This document shows positions 11,565 to 25,100 of a stretch of 64,000 nt of DNA, piece by piece. Under the pieces are notes generated by a model. That model had not been told where the DNA came from and searched no databases. It worked only from the letters and a program-made list of their open reading frames with translations. Where the stretch lies: the NCBI RefSeq assembly GCF_045679555.1, contig NC_092120.1, forward strand, positions 11,955,805-12,019,804, read 5' to 3'. The position numbers were made by a program, and so were the translations under genes. Source of the DNA: Salvelinus alpinus. Taxonomy: Eukaryota; Chordata; Actinopteri; Salmoniformes; Salmonidae. Within the stretch, counting starts at the first letter, position 1; each line of letters begins with the position of its first letter.

Positions 11565-14500
11565 CTACAGGGAGAAGACAATATTTAGACAGGAGGAAGC
11601 AGTAAAGCAGTAGCATAGAAGGGTTGGTTGTTCAGCAACAAAACCAACACGTGAACAACTATGGGGCAAAACAGACGGGGTTGGCTTAGATTGTTGACAG
11701 CATGTGAACTATATTTAGTCTCCAATGTTTATTGAAAACAATAAATGTGCACAATGAACACTTGTCTCATACATCATTACAGTTGTTGATTAGCTAGCTA
11801 GCAAATGTTTTGCCATATTGACATGAAATCAGTCAAAACACGACATGGTATCAATATATCATGTCCATGATAAAACTAGCTGACACGAGTCACGATTCCC
11901 CACATTGCAGTTTCTTGTCATTGTTGGTAGCTATCTTGACATCCAGAACCACAACAACCCATGAAATTCTTGTGAGCATGGTTTTCGTGACGTTGTCAGC
12001 TAACCCATCTATAGGGCCTCTCAATTTTAGCTTACATCGAGTACCACCAAAATCTAAGCAAATACAAATTGTATATAGGACCATATTTACGACCTCAATC
12101 ACCACTACTCACTATCCATTCAGGTTTCTGAGACCTTAAAGCCTGAATGCCAAAAGGATGAAAAACTGGCTCAGTGAGAGACTGGGCTCACCTTGGTGGC
12201 AGCAGTGCTGGGTGTCTTGCTGCAGGGGGCGGTAGGGAGGTAGCCGTGTCTCTGGAGGACCTGCTCAGCGTGTTTCAGCACCGCCTCGTAACAGAACTTC
12301 AGGTGCAGCTGCGGACAGACACCAGAGAGGAGACACCTTGAAGAGCCATCACACCAACAAACAACATTGACTCAATGCACTGGGAAAGTGACATGAGCTT
12401 TTACTAGAGAACTTGCCTCTTATGAAACTGCACAGTTAACCCCTTGTAAAGCACGAGCTTGTTAGGTGTGCGTGTTCTTACCTTCTCCTGCAGCATGTTC
12501 TTCCTCTGCTGCCTCATCTTCTTGACCAGTAGAGGTAGGTCAGGGATGCTGTTCCCTGCCTCCAGCTCCTGTACCGCTGCATACAGCAGACAGAGGGCGC
12601 CAGTACGCCCCACGCCAGAGCTGAGGTCATGGAGAGAGACCGGGTTAGTGTCAATATTCACAACACACACACTTGGTTTTGATTAATCATCATTATGTTT
12701 GGTGATAGTAATAAAATAGCATGTGTGTGTTACCTGCAGTGCACAACAATAGGTGTGTGTAAGGGCCTCTGGTGCAGGTAGTATCCATGAACCTCCTGGA
12801 TGAAGCAGATTAGATTGCTCTTGCTCATAGGAAGACCCCTGGGGGGAGAAAGAGAAATGGTATTCGTTAGCCAGATATTCATTTCCATGCATACAGTGGT
12901 TATTCAGTTGTTACTGTGTGGACTCACAGCTCAGGCCAGGAGGTGAACTGTAGGTGTATGACGGTGCGTTTGAGGCTCTGGTCACGGTATTGCAGGCCAA
13001 TCATTCGCTCCACGTGGGTGGGCGTGGTCTTCTGCGTAGTCAGGGTGACTGTGATTGGTCCCTGAGCAAGCTGCTGGCCGCGTTCTGTCGGGAAATAGCG
13101 CAAAACCTTTCCCTACGGAAACACAGTAAAGAAACCGACTAAGAGTTGGGGTTCTTTCAATAAATTACAATGCGTCAATCAAAATATGGACTGATAACTT
13201 CAAATTAAATAATACATGTGTTTTCACAGACGTTTATGTCAATAGTCTGGAAATAAACCATCTAATCAAAGTTCTGCCTTATCCAATTCCTTACCTACCT
13301 TTTATTCCTTCTTGTGTAAAAAACAAACAGGTGGTACATCTACCACAGTAGTAAGCCTTTATGAGCCACCCCTAGAATGGCCCATTCCTTCTCCCTTCTG
13401 AGTGTGTTCATACCTTATCTAACTCCTGCTCTGAGACCAGCATGACCACCAGCGAAACCTTCTGCTCCCACACCATGAGCCAGAAGTCGGCTGCCGTGCC
13501 CGACAGCGGCGCCTGCGTGGCAATGAGGCGCGGACAGTAGGGCGACAGCTCCTCCACATAACTGCCGTTGATGTAGTCGTCCTTGCCCGAGCGCAGCAGC
13601 ACGCGGTTACAGTCGTAGGGCATCACGTCCTGGTGACGGTTCTTCATAGTGTAGCAGCGAGCGATGGCGATGGACAGCTGCCTGGCGTCCCTCTCCTGCC
13701 CCTCCTGGAGCTCCTTCCAGCGGGCATCCAGCGGCGAAAGACCACCTTCGTCAACCGACGGGCGCTCAAGAGACTCCACGGCCGACCGGAAGCGTTCGAG
13801 TTCGCTGCAGAGGCGGGCAACGCGTTCGGGGGCTTGGTACGGGTCGCCCTGGATCAGCCGAACGCCCTGGGAGCTCTTCTTGCGGCGCTCCCCGTCCTGA
13901 GGGTCAGCCTTGGTGGGTTGGAGGACATTGGCGGGGGCCTTGGGGCCACCGGGCTGGCTCTCTGGGCTAGAGGAGAGCAGGTCGTCTGTGATGGAGTTCT
14001 GGTGCGGGAAGAGGGAGGTGGATAAGAAGGAAGGGAGAGAGGGTGGACCGCCAGGGGTGGGGGCCGGGGAGGGCCTCTGGGGAGCCAGGCCTTGGGAAGA
14101 GGGGCCTGGGGAGGGAGAAGGGGAAGGGGAGGGCGAGGGAAGGATGACGTTAGGTGGGAGGGCCACTGAAGGAGCTCCAGCAGTTGGTGGAATCATGTGC
14201 TGGGGAGGGGGCCGAGGTTGGCCCATAGAGGTGGGCTGTGGTGGGGCTCCAGGAGAGCCGTTCACACCTGGAGGAGTAGGGTACATGGTGGGGGTCATGG
14301 GGGCTACAGGCTGGGGAGCCTGGGACTGTTGGGGGGCTGATTGAGGCATTATAGGAGGCTGGTAGCCCTGTGGTAACTGGGGCCGATAGACATGTTGGGG
14401 GGGTTGACCAGGGTGGGGCATCTGGGGCCCCTGAGGTGGGAGGGGGCCCCTGGGCAGGTAAGCCTGAGGGAGGTGGACATGATGGGGCTGAGAAGCAGGG

Positions 14501-16414
14501 GGCATGGACTGGTGCAGGCCAGGGGGCATGGGCTGGCTGGTGGGGGGCAGGTAAGCCTGGGAAACTGGGGGCATCGGCTGGCTGTTAGGGGGCATCTGCT
14601 GATGAGGGCCAGGGTGCATTTGTGGATGCGGGTGCATTTTCTGGGCGTTGGGATGCATTTGTTGTTGTTGGGAAGGTAGCATCTGCTGATGAGGGTGCGG
14701 GGGCATCTGTTGGTTGGCAGGTTGCATGTATGGTTGGGAGACAGGGGGTATGGGCTGGGAAGTGGTGGGCATCTGTGGGTGAGGGCCCCTTGGGATCATG
14801 TGTGGCGGCTGTTGGGGCAGGTAGCCCTGTTGAGGGTGTTGAGGCTGATAGCCCTGTGGTAACTGGGGCTGGTAGCCATGCTGGGGTTGTGGCTGGGGCT
14901 GACCAGGATATGGCTGCTGATACTGGGGGGGCATGGGTGGCCGGGGCTGGTGCTGGGGGGGCATGTACTGTGGGTAACCTTGCTGGGCCTGGGGTCGGGG
15001 CCCGGGCAGAGCCCTGGGGGCAGACTGGTAGCCAGGGGGCAGCTGCCCAGGAGGGTGTTGGTACTGATGCTGTGGATGTTGGTGTGGCACCTGGCTGGGC
15101 GCTTGCATGGGCACCCCAGGCTGGGGCATGTACTGTGGGTACACACCCAACTGTGGGGGAACAGCGTAGCCTGCAGAGACAGTAGGTGGGTGTGAGTTAT
15201 AACTGGGGATGGGGGTCTGGATACTATCTACTGTAGTAGTGGAGGGACGGAAAGGGGCACGGGCAGGCCTGACTCCCCCAGTTTGGGGGGCTTGCGGCTG
15301 GGGAGGGCCATAGCCAGAAACAGGAGTCTGCTGAGGGGGTAGCTGAGTGAAGGGTCCGCGAGGGAAACCCTGGGCGGGGAGTGGGCCGGGGAACTGGGGT
15401 GGGCGATGGTTTGGTGGGAACTGAGGGGTATAGAGCGGTGCCCCAGGCGCCCCTGGCCAGGGTAACGAAGCATTGCCACCCAGGTTGGCACCAGGAAGAA
15501 AAGCCTCAGGTCCCGGGCGAAGGGCAGAGTGTAGGGAGGGGTGGTCGGGGGGTAGACTACGGAGCTCGTCAGGCAGGTCTCCTCCCAGGCTCAGTATAGC
15601 AGCGTTGATCTGGGCTAGCTCAGCATCCTCCAGACTAGAACAGGCAGAGTCCACCTTGGACCCCAGGGACGGTTTGGCTGCAGTGGGCCGAGAAGGGGGA
15701 TTCTTCTGGGTCTCCCTGTCCAGCACGGCCTTCCTCTCCTCCTCCCTGGCCTGACACAGAGTCTTAGCTCGCTCCAGCAGGCGGGAGGACTTGGTCTCCA
15801 GGTCCTCGTAGAACTCCTTCCCCTCCTGGGACTTCTTCATCAGGTCCTCGTAAGCCTCGTAGGACGCCACCAGGGTCTGCACCGTGCCGTTCCACCTGAG
15901 AGTTGGAGTGAGAGAAAGGAAGGAGGAGAGGAAGAGAAAGGGAGAGGTGAGAACTTCTTCAGTAACAATGACATGAGGCTAGTGCTTTACGTATCTAGTG
16001 TTTCCAGTGGAAACCATTCCCTATATTGGCCCCTTCCCTATGACCTTGGACTGGAACAGCGTCAAAGTCCTTTGACCAATAGTACTGGTGTCCCACTAAA
16101 ACCCTTCCCAAGCCCATTGCTCACTTGTGTTCCGTCTCGGCGAGACCCTTGCGGACCGAGGCGTATTGCACGTTGGCTTCCGTCAGCGCCTTGAGGATGT
16201 TCTCCTGGGCAGACAGGTTCTGGTCGATGTACACCTTCACCTGCTCATACTTCTTCAACTGCTCCTCAAACAACCTCTATAGAGAGGGAGGGAGGGAGGG
16301 GGAGAGGGGGGGGGGAGGGAGGGGGAGAGGGAGGGGGAGAGGGAGAGGGGGGGGGGGAGGGAGGGAGGGGGAGAGGGAGCGGGGGAGAGGGAGGGAGGGA
16401 GGGAGGGAGGGAGG

Positions 16415-16456
<42 letters not shown>

Positions 16457-19133
16457 GAGAGAGAGAGGGAGGGAGGGAGGGAGGGAGGGAGGGAGGGGCA
16501 AATGTTACATATAGTGTGTTAAGAGGCATGCGTTAGTCTAGAATTTCATGAACATCCAACCCACACACATTGTCCTGTACCTTCATGTCAGTGCGCTCGG
16601 TAGTGACCAGGGAGGAAGTGATGTCGTCCTGCTGGATGAGGTCACGCAGCTGTTTCTCCAGGGTGCTCCTCTGGTCCCTCATCTCCTGCACCTTACCCAG
16701 GATCCTCTTCATGCACTGCAGCCCCGCCACCTCCTCTGTAGGAACACACACATATGTGTACATATATATACACATATATATATACATTTACATTTACATT
16801 TAAGTCATTTAAGTCATTTAATAATATATATTAATATATATATATATATTTAGAAACACACTCCAAATGACACCACAAACATCATAACTCTTTTCCACTT
16901 TCCTATACCCACCCTGGTTGAGTTGGGGCCTCGGCAGGGCTTCTCTCAGGGCATCCAGTGGTCCCCCCAGCAGCCTCAGGTTACTGATGTGCAGGTTCAT
17001 GGCTCTGTGCAGCTCTGTGTTGGTGAAGCTGGCCTTTTCATGGGCCTCCATGTACTTCTCCAGGTCCCTGCGGATCTCAGCCAGGGTCTGGGCATGTGCC
17101 TGGGGGTGCAGCTCCGCCGCGGGGCCTCCTCCTGCTGCCTCTCGCCGCGCCCGCACCCCGGCCGCGTCCTCCTCCAGCACGTCCCGGATCTCCCTCAGAG
17201 ACGCCTCCACGTCCGTGAACACACCAGACAGGACTGAGGCAGAGAGACACAGGGATAGTATCGAAAGGCTGTGTGTGTTTGACATGTGTATGTGTGTGTC
17301 CCAGGCCAACTACTCACCCTGCATGGACTGAATGAGGCTCTTGACGGTGTCTGGTCTGACACTGAGCGCAGCACACTTCTCCATCAGTACAGGGGGGATG
17401 TGACTGTACATGTCCAGGTTATCTACTGAGTCTGGCTCCAGACCCAGAGAGTCCATAAACTGCCTGTAAACCCAGAGCTAGATCAGTAACCACACAAAGT
17501 CACTATATTAAATCGTAAAAGGCGTACCTAGACGACACAAATACACACACAGCCCCTCCCACTCTCCTACTCACTCTAGAGTCTCATTCCTGCTGTCTAT
17601 CTTGGCCATGATGTCCCGTAGCAACTTGGCCTTCTCTTCACTGTAGAGAGAGGATGCCTCGTGGGCAGCCATGGGCACCAGCTTGGCAAACAGGTCTGGG
17701 CCTGTGACACTGGGATCAGTTGGGTTCACGGGCAAGGCCTTCACCAGGGGGGCACCTAGAGAGGACATGATGACAATGAAAATCCAAATATAGTATATGA
17801 AATGCAGGAGAGGTTGTGTGTGAGGATAGGTCAGGGTTCGATGTTACCTTTGACAGAAGCAAGAGTCTCCAACGAGGGGACAGTCTCATGGTAGATGAAG
17901 TCATTGTCTTTCTTGGCAGAGTTGAACCTACAAGGGACAGGGGATAAGGAAGAGCAAAATAAAAAAGGAGAGGAAGGATCAGAGAGAAACACTTCAGCAA
18001 GAGTGCCACTGTTTGAGTGACAGAGTGTGTGTGACTGTCTACCTATCTCAAAGGGTAAAGACTGTACCAACCTACCCACAATCATAAGTGAATATACAGT
18101 AGGGAATATAGCTGCTTACTTTCCCCCTATCACGTCCATGGTGAACTTCAAGGCCTCCTGCACACTGTCTGGCTGACCCTGTTCAAACAGAGAGATTGAG
18201 GGGAAGGAGCATAAAGACAGTTACTTTGTTATTGTAAGCTTGATAACAGATACAAAAGAAACCATTTCAGAAGGCCAAATCGAAAAGGTTACACAAAGAG
18301 TCAATTGGAAGGTGACTGTACCTTAGCCAACTTGATGGCTTCACTGAGTTTGTCTAATGAGCTCTGCAGGTAAGCCAGCTGTTAAAAACACAAAGACACA
18401 CAGCTTTAGAAAAAATAGGTGTATAAGGAGAGACATTGGTATGCATGTAGAGGAACGGAGGTATGCAGAGGAATATACACAGGGGGAATAGGGATAGTCA
18501 AGAAGGTGACATACCCGCTCTCCATATTTCTGTTGCTCCTCAGCCTGCTTCCCCATATGCAGCTGAAAATAAATATGTTATTCAATAACAGAGTATCCGT
18601 AAACCAAATTGAGAACACATTCGCAATATACTCCCTCACAACTGACTGTCCTGTCTCAAACTCACATGGGCGATGGAAGCAAAGTAGGAGATCTTCATCT
18701 GTACCAGTTTCTTCCAGTCCTTCTGGATCTTACCCAGCATGGAAGCCGTGTCAGAGTTCTCCAGAGCCCTGCACGCCTCCTTATAGTAGTCCACCACCTG
18801 CACCAAGCCAACAACAGAACAGTCACACACCTGGGTCGTACTCATTAGGGCACACCGTAGCAAAACGTTTTGCAACAGAAAACAATTCGTATTTTCTTAT
18901 TGGACAAGTTCAGTTAGTCCCTCCCAGTTTGATGCCTATTGAGAACGACCCTGCTCTACGGCAACTAAGGTCTAGAGGGTGTTATCATGCCCTGCTACTA
19001 CGTCATGTGTTGAGAGTAGAGAGATTTACCTGAGCACTGATGCGGGCTACAAGGAAACTCTTCCTGTTGTCCAGCATGGACTTCTCCAGGAGACACTCTT
19101 GAGCCTGACCCTGAATGGAGACAAATAACCATG

Positions 19134-19196
<63 letters not shown>

Positions 19197-22100
19197 TGTG
19201 TGTCTGTGTGTGAGAACACGTGCATGTGCGAGTGTGCGATAGTTACCAGCATGAGGTTGATGTTGAGATTAAGGATCTGGTGACTCATGTCCACGCTGAA
19301 GTTGTGGCTGAAGTGGTCCCTCAGGTAGGAGAAGGCCCCCGCAGAGCACTGGAAGTGTGTACATGACACCTTCATCCCCTAGAGGGAGAGAGAAAGGGGA
19401 AGGGAGACAGAAGGGAGTGAGGATGGAAGTGAGAGAAATAGACAAAGGGACATATTGAGTTTCAGAAAGAGGAGGGCAACACAATGGATGTCAGTGTGAT
19501 ATGTCATGGAGAGAGAGGTTAACGTGGTAGAGATAGACGGCCATTGCTTCTGCCCACCTCTTCGGACACCCTGTTATCCATGGCTCCCAACATGGAGTGG
19601 AGAGCACCTACAGAGAAGACAACATTATGGCAATCAGGACATAGCTGTTTGACGGATGGTTTTGCCCTCAGTGCTGATCTAAGGTCAGTTTTACACTACA
19701 CCATTCAAATGGTTCAACTCACCCAGGTTGTAGAGGATGCAGGCTTGCTCATAGCTGATGTCATCATGAGTGACTGTTTTTCCAGAAAATATTTCTGTCC
19801 TGGTAAGAGAGAAGGAAATTGTTGACACTGTTTTGCATACATGAGGGTGTGGTGTGTGTCTAAAGTTGAAATCGGAAGATAACACACACATTTTTTTTTT
19901 TTTTTTTACAATTCCTGACATTTAATCCTAGTAAAAATTCCCTGTCTTAGGTCAGTTAGTATCACCACTTTATTTTAAGAATGTGAAATGTCAGAATAAG
20001 AGTAGAGAATTATTTATTTCAGCTTTTATTTCTTTCATCACATTCCCAGTGGGTCAGAAGTTTACATGCTACCAAATAATAATTGAGTGTATTGCCTTTA
20101 AATTGTTTAACTTGGGTCAAACGTTTCAGGTAGCCTTCCACAAGCTTCCCACAATAAGTTGGGTGAATTTTGGCCCATTCTTCCTGACAGAGCTGGTGTA
20201 TCTTAGTCAGGTTTGTAGGCCTCCTTGCCCGCACACGCTTTTTCAGTTCTGCCCACAAATTTCTATAGGATTGAGGTCAGGGCTTTGTGATGGCCACTCC
20301 AATACCTTGACTTTGTTGTCCTTATGCCACAACTTTGGAAGTATGCTTGGGGTCATTTTCCATTTGGAAGACCCATTTGCGACCAAGCTTTAACTTCCTG
20401 ACTGATGTCTTGAGATGTTGCTTCAGTATATCCACATAGTTTTCCTCTCTCATGATGCCATCTATTTTGTGAAGTGCACCAGTCCCTCCTGCAGCAAAGC
20501 ACCCCCACAACACGCGTTTTAATGACTCCAACCTAAGTGTATGTAAACTTCCGACTTCAACTGTACATGTATGTCTGTTTTTGTATGTATTATGGATCTC
20601 CATTAGTTCCTGCCAAGGCAGCAGCTTATCTTCCTGGGGTCTAGCAACATTAAGGCAGTTATATACAATTTTAAAAACATTACAATACATTTCACAACAG
20701 ATTTTTACTATACATGAAGTGTGTTCCCTCAGGCCACTACTCTACTACCACATATCTACAACACAAAATACATGTGTATAGTGAGTATGTTATCGGGTGT
20801 GTGTGTGTGTGTGTGTCTGTGCCTATGTGTGTCTCTTCACATTCCCGGCTGTTCCATAAGGTGTATTTTAAATCCGATTTTACTGCTTGCATGAGTTACT
20901 TGATGTGGAATAGAGTTCAATGTAGCCATGGCTCTATGTAGCACCTCCCATAGTCTGTTCTGGACTTGGGGACTGTGAAGAGACCTCGGGTGGCATGTCT
21001 TGTGGGGTATGCATGGGTGTCCAAGCTGTATCCTAAAGGTTTAAACAGACAGCTTGGTGCATTCAACATGTCAATGCCTCTCGCAAATACAAGTAGTGAT
21101 GAAGTCAATCTGTCCTCTACTTTGAGCCAGGTGAGACTGACATGGATATTATTAATGTTAGTAAGTCTCCGTGTACATTTACGAGCCAGCCGTGCTGCCC
21201 TGTTCTGGGCCAAATTAAATTTTCCTAAGTCTCTCTTTGTAGCACCTAACCAGACGACTGGACAGTAGTCTAGGGCCTGTAGGACCTGCCTTGATGATTG
21301 CATTGTTAAGAAAGCTGAGCAGCGCTTTATTATGGACAAACTCTCCCCATCTTAGTTACTGTTGCATCAATATGTTTTGACCATGACAGTTTACAATCCA
21401 AGGATACTCCAAGCAGCTTAGTCTCCTCAACTTGCTCAATTTCCACATTATTCATTAGTTGAGGTTTAGGGTTAAGTGAATGATTTGTCCCAAATACAAT
21501 GCTTTTAGTTTTTGAAATATTTAGGACCAACTGCTTTCTTGCCACCCATTCTGAACCTGACTGCAGCTCTGTGGTAAGCGCTGCAGTGATTTCACTTGCT
21601 GTGGTTGCTGACGTGTATAGTGTTGAGTCATCAGCATACATAGACAAACAGGCTTGACTCAGAGCCAGCGGCAGGTCATTAGTAAAGATTGAATAGTAAG
21701 GGGCCTGTGTTCTGTTATACAGGTAACTCTCGATCCACAATATAGCAGGGGATGTAAAGCCATAACACCAATGCTCCATCTAAGCTGCGCGCGTGTAGCC
21801 CCAGAACTGCCATGCAGAAATATCAGCCCACAGAGAGAAGCACGAGAGCAGCGGCCACCAACCGGTCAATCTCCAAGACATTCCTAGTTGATTGCCAAAC
21901 ATTTATGTAAAAAAAACAACGATAAAGCCTTGTGTTCCTATTTTCTTTGTTTTAGTCTTGGGCTGTTGGCGGTAGGTGCACTCGATTCAGCTGCCCTGCG
22001 CGCCGGGTACACGAGCTGTTGCCATTCTGAACCATTGCATGTGTCTGAAAGTACAAAATATGCCTTTCCTGCGGACCCAGAGAGCAAATTAAGTGCACTA

Positions 22101-25100
22101 TAGGCCTACCGCTGGCCAATCGGATGGCTCAGATGACCGTGTCTGCAGTAACGTAGCACGGCATAAAAGAAAGCCACAGAAAGTTGATACTGTGACATTT
22201 CTAAACATTTAAAACTATGAGTAGAGAGAGACTGTCAGCGAAAACAGCAAAGAAATGCTGTTTTTATGACTGAGTTCAAGTTCTTACTCAGCACTGTCAA
22301 CACTTACGAGCCATAAAATGCGCGTTGTTCCTATTTCCACTCAGCGCTACAAGCACTGCAGCAGTAACGAATGAGTAGGAAAGTATCTATAGGCTTGCGT
22401 TGTTGTTATTATTATTAGCGGCTTGGGTCTTTTTTAATTTCGAGGAATATTTAACTTTCTTTGTTCAACATGACTTTGTGCATGAGGCAGAAATAATGCG
22501 GTGCGAGTCGAGTTTCGCCAGCTGGAAGATGGTGTCCCTTTTTGATCAGTGTCAGTGGAGGAAAGGGAGAGTGGAGGGATGTTGAGAGGCGGACCCTCAG
22601 TCTGCTCTCTCCCTCCGCTGAGACTGACCATCAGATGCAGGCACCATCAGCCCCCCCAAAAAATGTTTAAATGTATTTTTTATTTTTTATTGTCTGAACA
22701 ACAATGCATTGGCAGGGCAATTCAAGCAAAGCCAATATGCAGTGATAATGTATTGGACCTATAACTTACTGCACAAACCTCATTGCTACAGAACTGTTTT
22801 TGATTGTTGCATAGGCTTACATTTTTTTAAAGTCATGCTTAAAAAAAAATCTGAGTAGTAGATCTCGGCTTGCATTTTGACTCAGTGATCTTGACTCAGA
22901 CAAGGTTGGTGACCACTGTTCTTGAGTTTTCCCTGTTAACACTATCAACGTTTCCATTTCCAGTGGAAATTGTGATCGAATCAATGCAATATTACTGAAA
23001 CTATGCAAGAGATTTTGTTGTAGGCAGAACGCATCAGAGTAGGATTCTATTGCATTGCCACGCACTACTCAGCCCGTACTCTACACAGACCGGTGCGGTA
23101 TAAACAATCAGAGCTGCAGTAGACCTATATGCAAATAGATCATTGCCATATATGGATATGTGCCATTTACTTTGAACTGGACTGTGTTTGCAGCATGAGT
23201 GGTCGTGAGTAGATACGCTTCATTTGAGGTCAAAGTAAGAGCTGCTGTAGCCATGTGTGCACATTTTGTTCATATCTTTTGCTAGTTAGTGAGTTATTAG
23301 CCCAGTTATAGATCATTTATAGTCAGCAATAGGGGAGTGATTGCTTCCTACAAGAGCACAAAACATATACATTTCTAGACGTCTTTGAAAAGCGAGTCAG
23401 GTAAAGACCTTTTTTTATGTCTTAAAGGTGCAGTGTTGTATTTTGAGACAGGCTTGAATAACCTAAGTAGCCAATAGGCAGAGGGTAGAATAATTTGTCT
23501 GATTCTCTGTAATAATGGTATCGGAATAATAATGTATTTTATTTTGTAAAGTGGTTTCTTGCATCAAACAACGACATTTTCAGTCACCTCCTTGTCTGAA
23601 GGACAAGTGGATAAACAGGTTGATGTCAAGCCCTGCACTTTTTTCCCAAAATCTCATGGAATGTAGGCCTACATTGAGCACCACACATTGGCTGCTACGT
23701 TAGGCTGAATGACAGAACAGCTGTTTCCATGTTAAAATGTTATGGGATGTATTTTCTCCATTGTTTTGATGTTAGGCTACTCTGTTTGGCCTACATTATG
23801 ATCAAATAGCCACAGTAGCCTACTTGGTCACTGTTAAAACTGTAACTTAAAGCGGGTACAGCCTCCGTGTTCACAGTAAACGTGTGCTGGAAGTTGCACA
23901 GAATTTTCACAACGTTCAGGTTTACGTTAAGCAGACCTGAAATTTGCTCAGTGCCGGAAGAAAATGTAGGGAACATTACATAACGCATACGCTTTTCCAG
24001 CAGCAGATTATTACAGATAATGTCAAAAGTTGCACTGAAGACTAACAAAACAGGTCCCACAATCTGTTTACTACTTATTATTTTATTATTATTGTTGACA
24101 ACAATATTTGTTTCACCACTTCCACACTCACTTTACAGAATTACAATGCTTGTCTTTCATTATTTGGTCAGTTATGCATGGATGTGTAGGTTCAGAATTT
24201 GTTGTTGGCATGTCATGCCAAAGTTTGCTAATCTTGCCAATGAAAAAACAATTTAAGTAGTTGGCAATATCAGTGTGTTTGTGATGAATGAGCCATCTGA
24301 TTCAATGAAGGATGGAGCCGAGTTCGCCCAAAATGTAATGTAAAGTGATCAAAACCTTTTTACGAGTTCGCCCAAAATGTAATGTAAAGTGATCCAAACC
24401 TTTTTACTATCATTCATCTTTGTTTCATAGTAACTGCTTTTCCAGAAAATATTTCTGTCCTGGTATGAGAGAATGAAATTGGCGACACACTGTATTGCAT
24501 ACCTGAGGGTGTGGTGTGTGTCTACGCGTATGGTAGGGAGAGCTTATGAAAGTGTGTGTGTGTTCGCTCATACTTTATTTGGATAGTCCAGATTGTCCAT
24601 CTGTAGATGCTCTGTGGATCTGTTCATAAGCAAATGCTTGCTACGGTTACAGTTAGGGATGGTTCAGAATAAGGGTTAGGGTAAGAGTTAAAGTTAGGGC
24701 TAGGGTTAAGTTTAGGGTTAGGATAAGGGTTAATGTTAGGGTTAGTAGATAGTCCATCTGTAGATGCTCGACAGACTATCCAAATAAAGTGTTACCTTGT
24801 GTTCTTCCGGTCTTTCCGTAGCTGTCTGTGGTAGAGTTTATGAAAGCAACTGTGTGTATGATAAGGATCTCATGGGTAAGGGTGTAAATATAGGGGTCCT
24901 ATGTGTACTTCATTGCCTCATACCATGAGATGGGTACTGCTGCTTCCTGCCCAGGCCCCAGAGGCACACGGCTCTGGAGGTAGTGCAGCTGCCCAAAGTA
25001 CTTCCTCAAAATGCTGCAGCCCTCAAAGTCCCGCGTCACATTCACCGCACCCTGCCACAAACACTTACTTATTATATGATAGAAAGACAGTACAGTATAG

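Noticed and set aside
13633-15599. Long ORFs on + opposite the ptpn23 giant exon
   Set aside because: Shadows caused by the G-rich complement of a proline/glutamine-rich exon; the - strand frame matches HD-PTP and has splice sites.
16266-16529. Ser/Pro/Leu repeat ORFs in the purine/pyrimidine tract
   Set aside because: Low-complexity intronic tract, no splice logic for inclusion.
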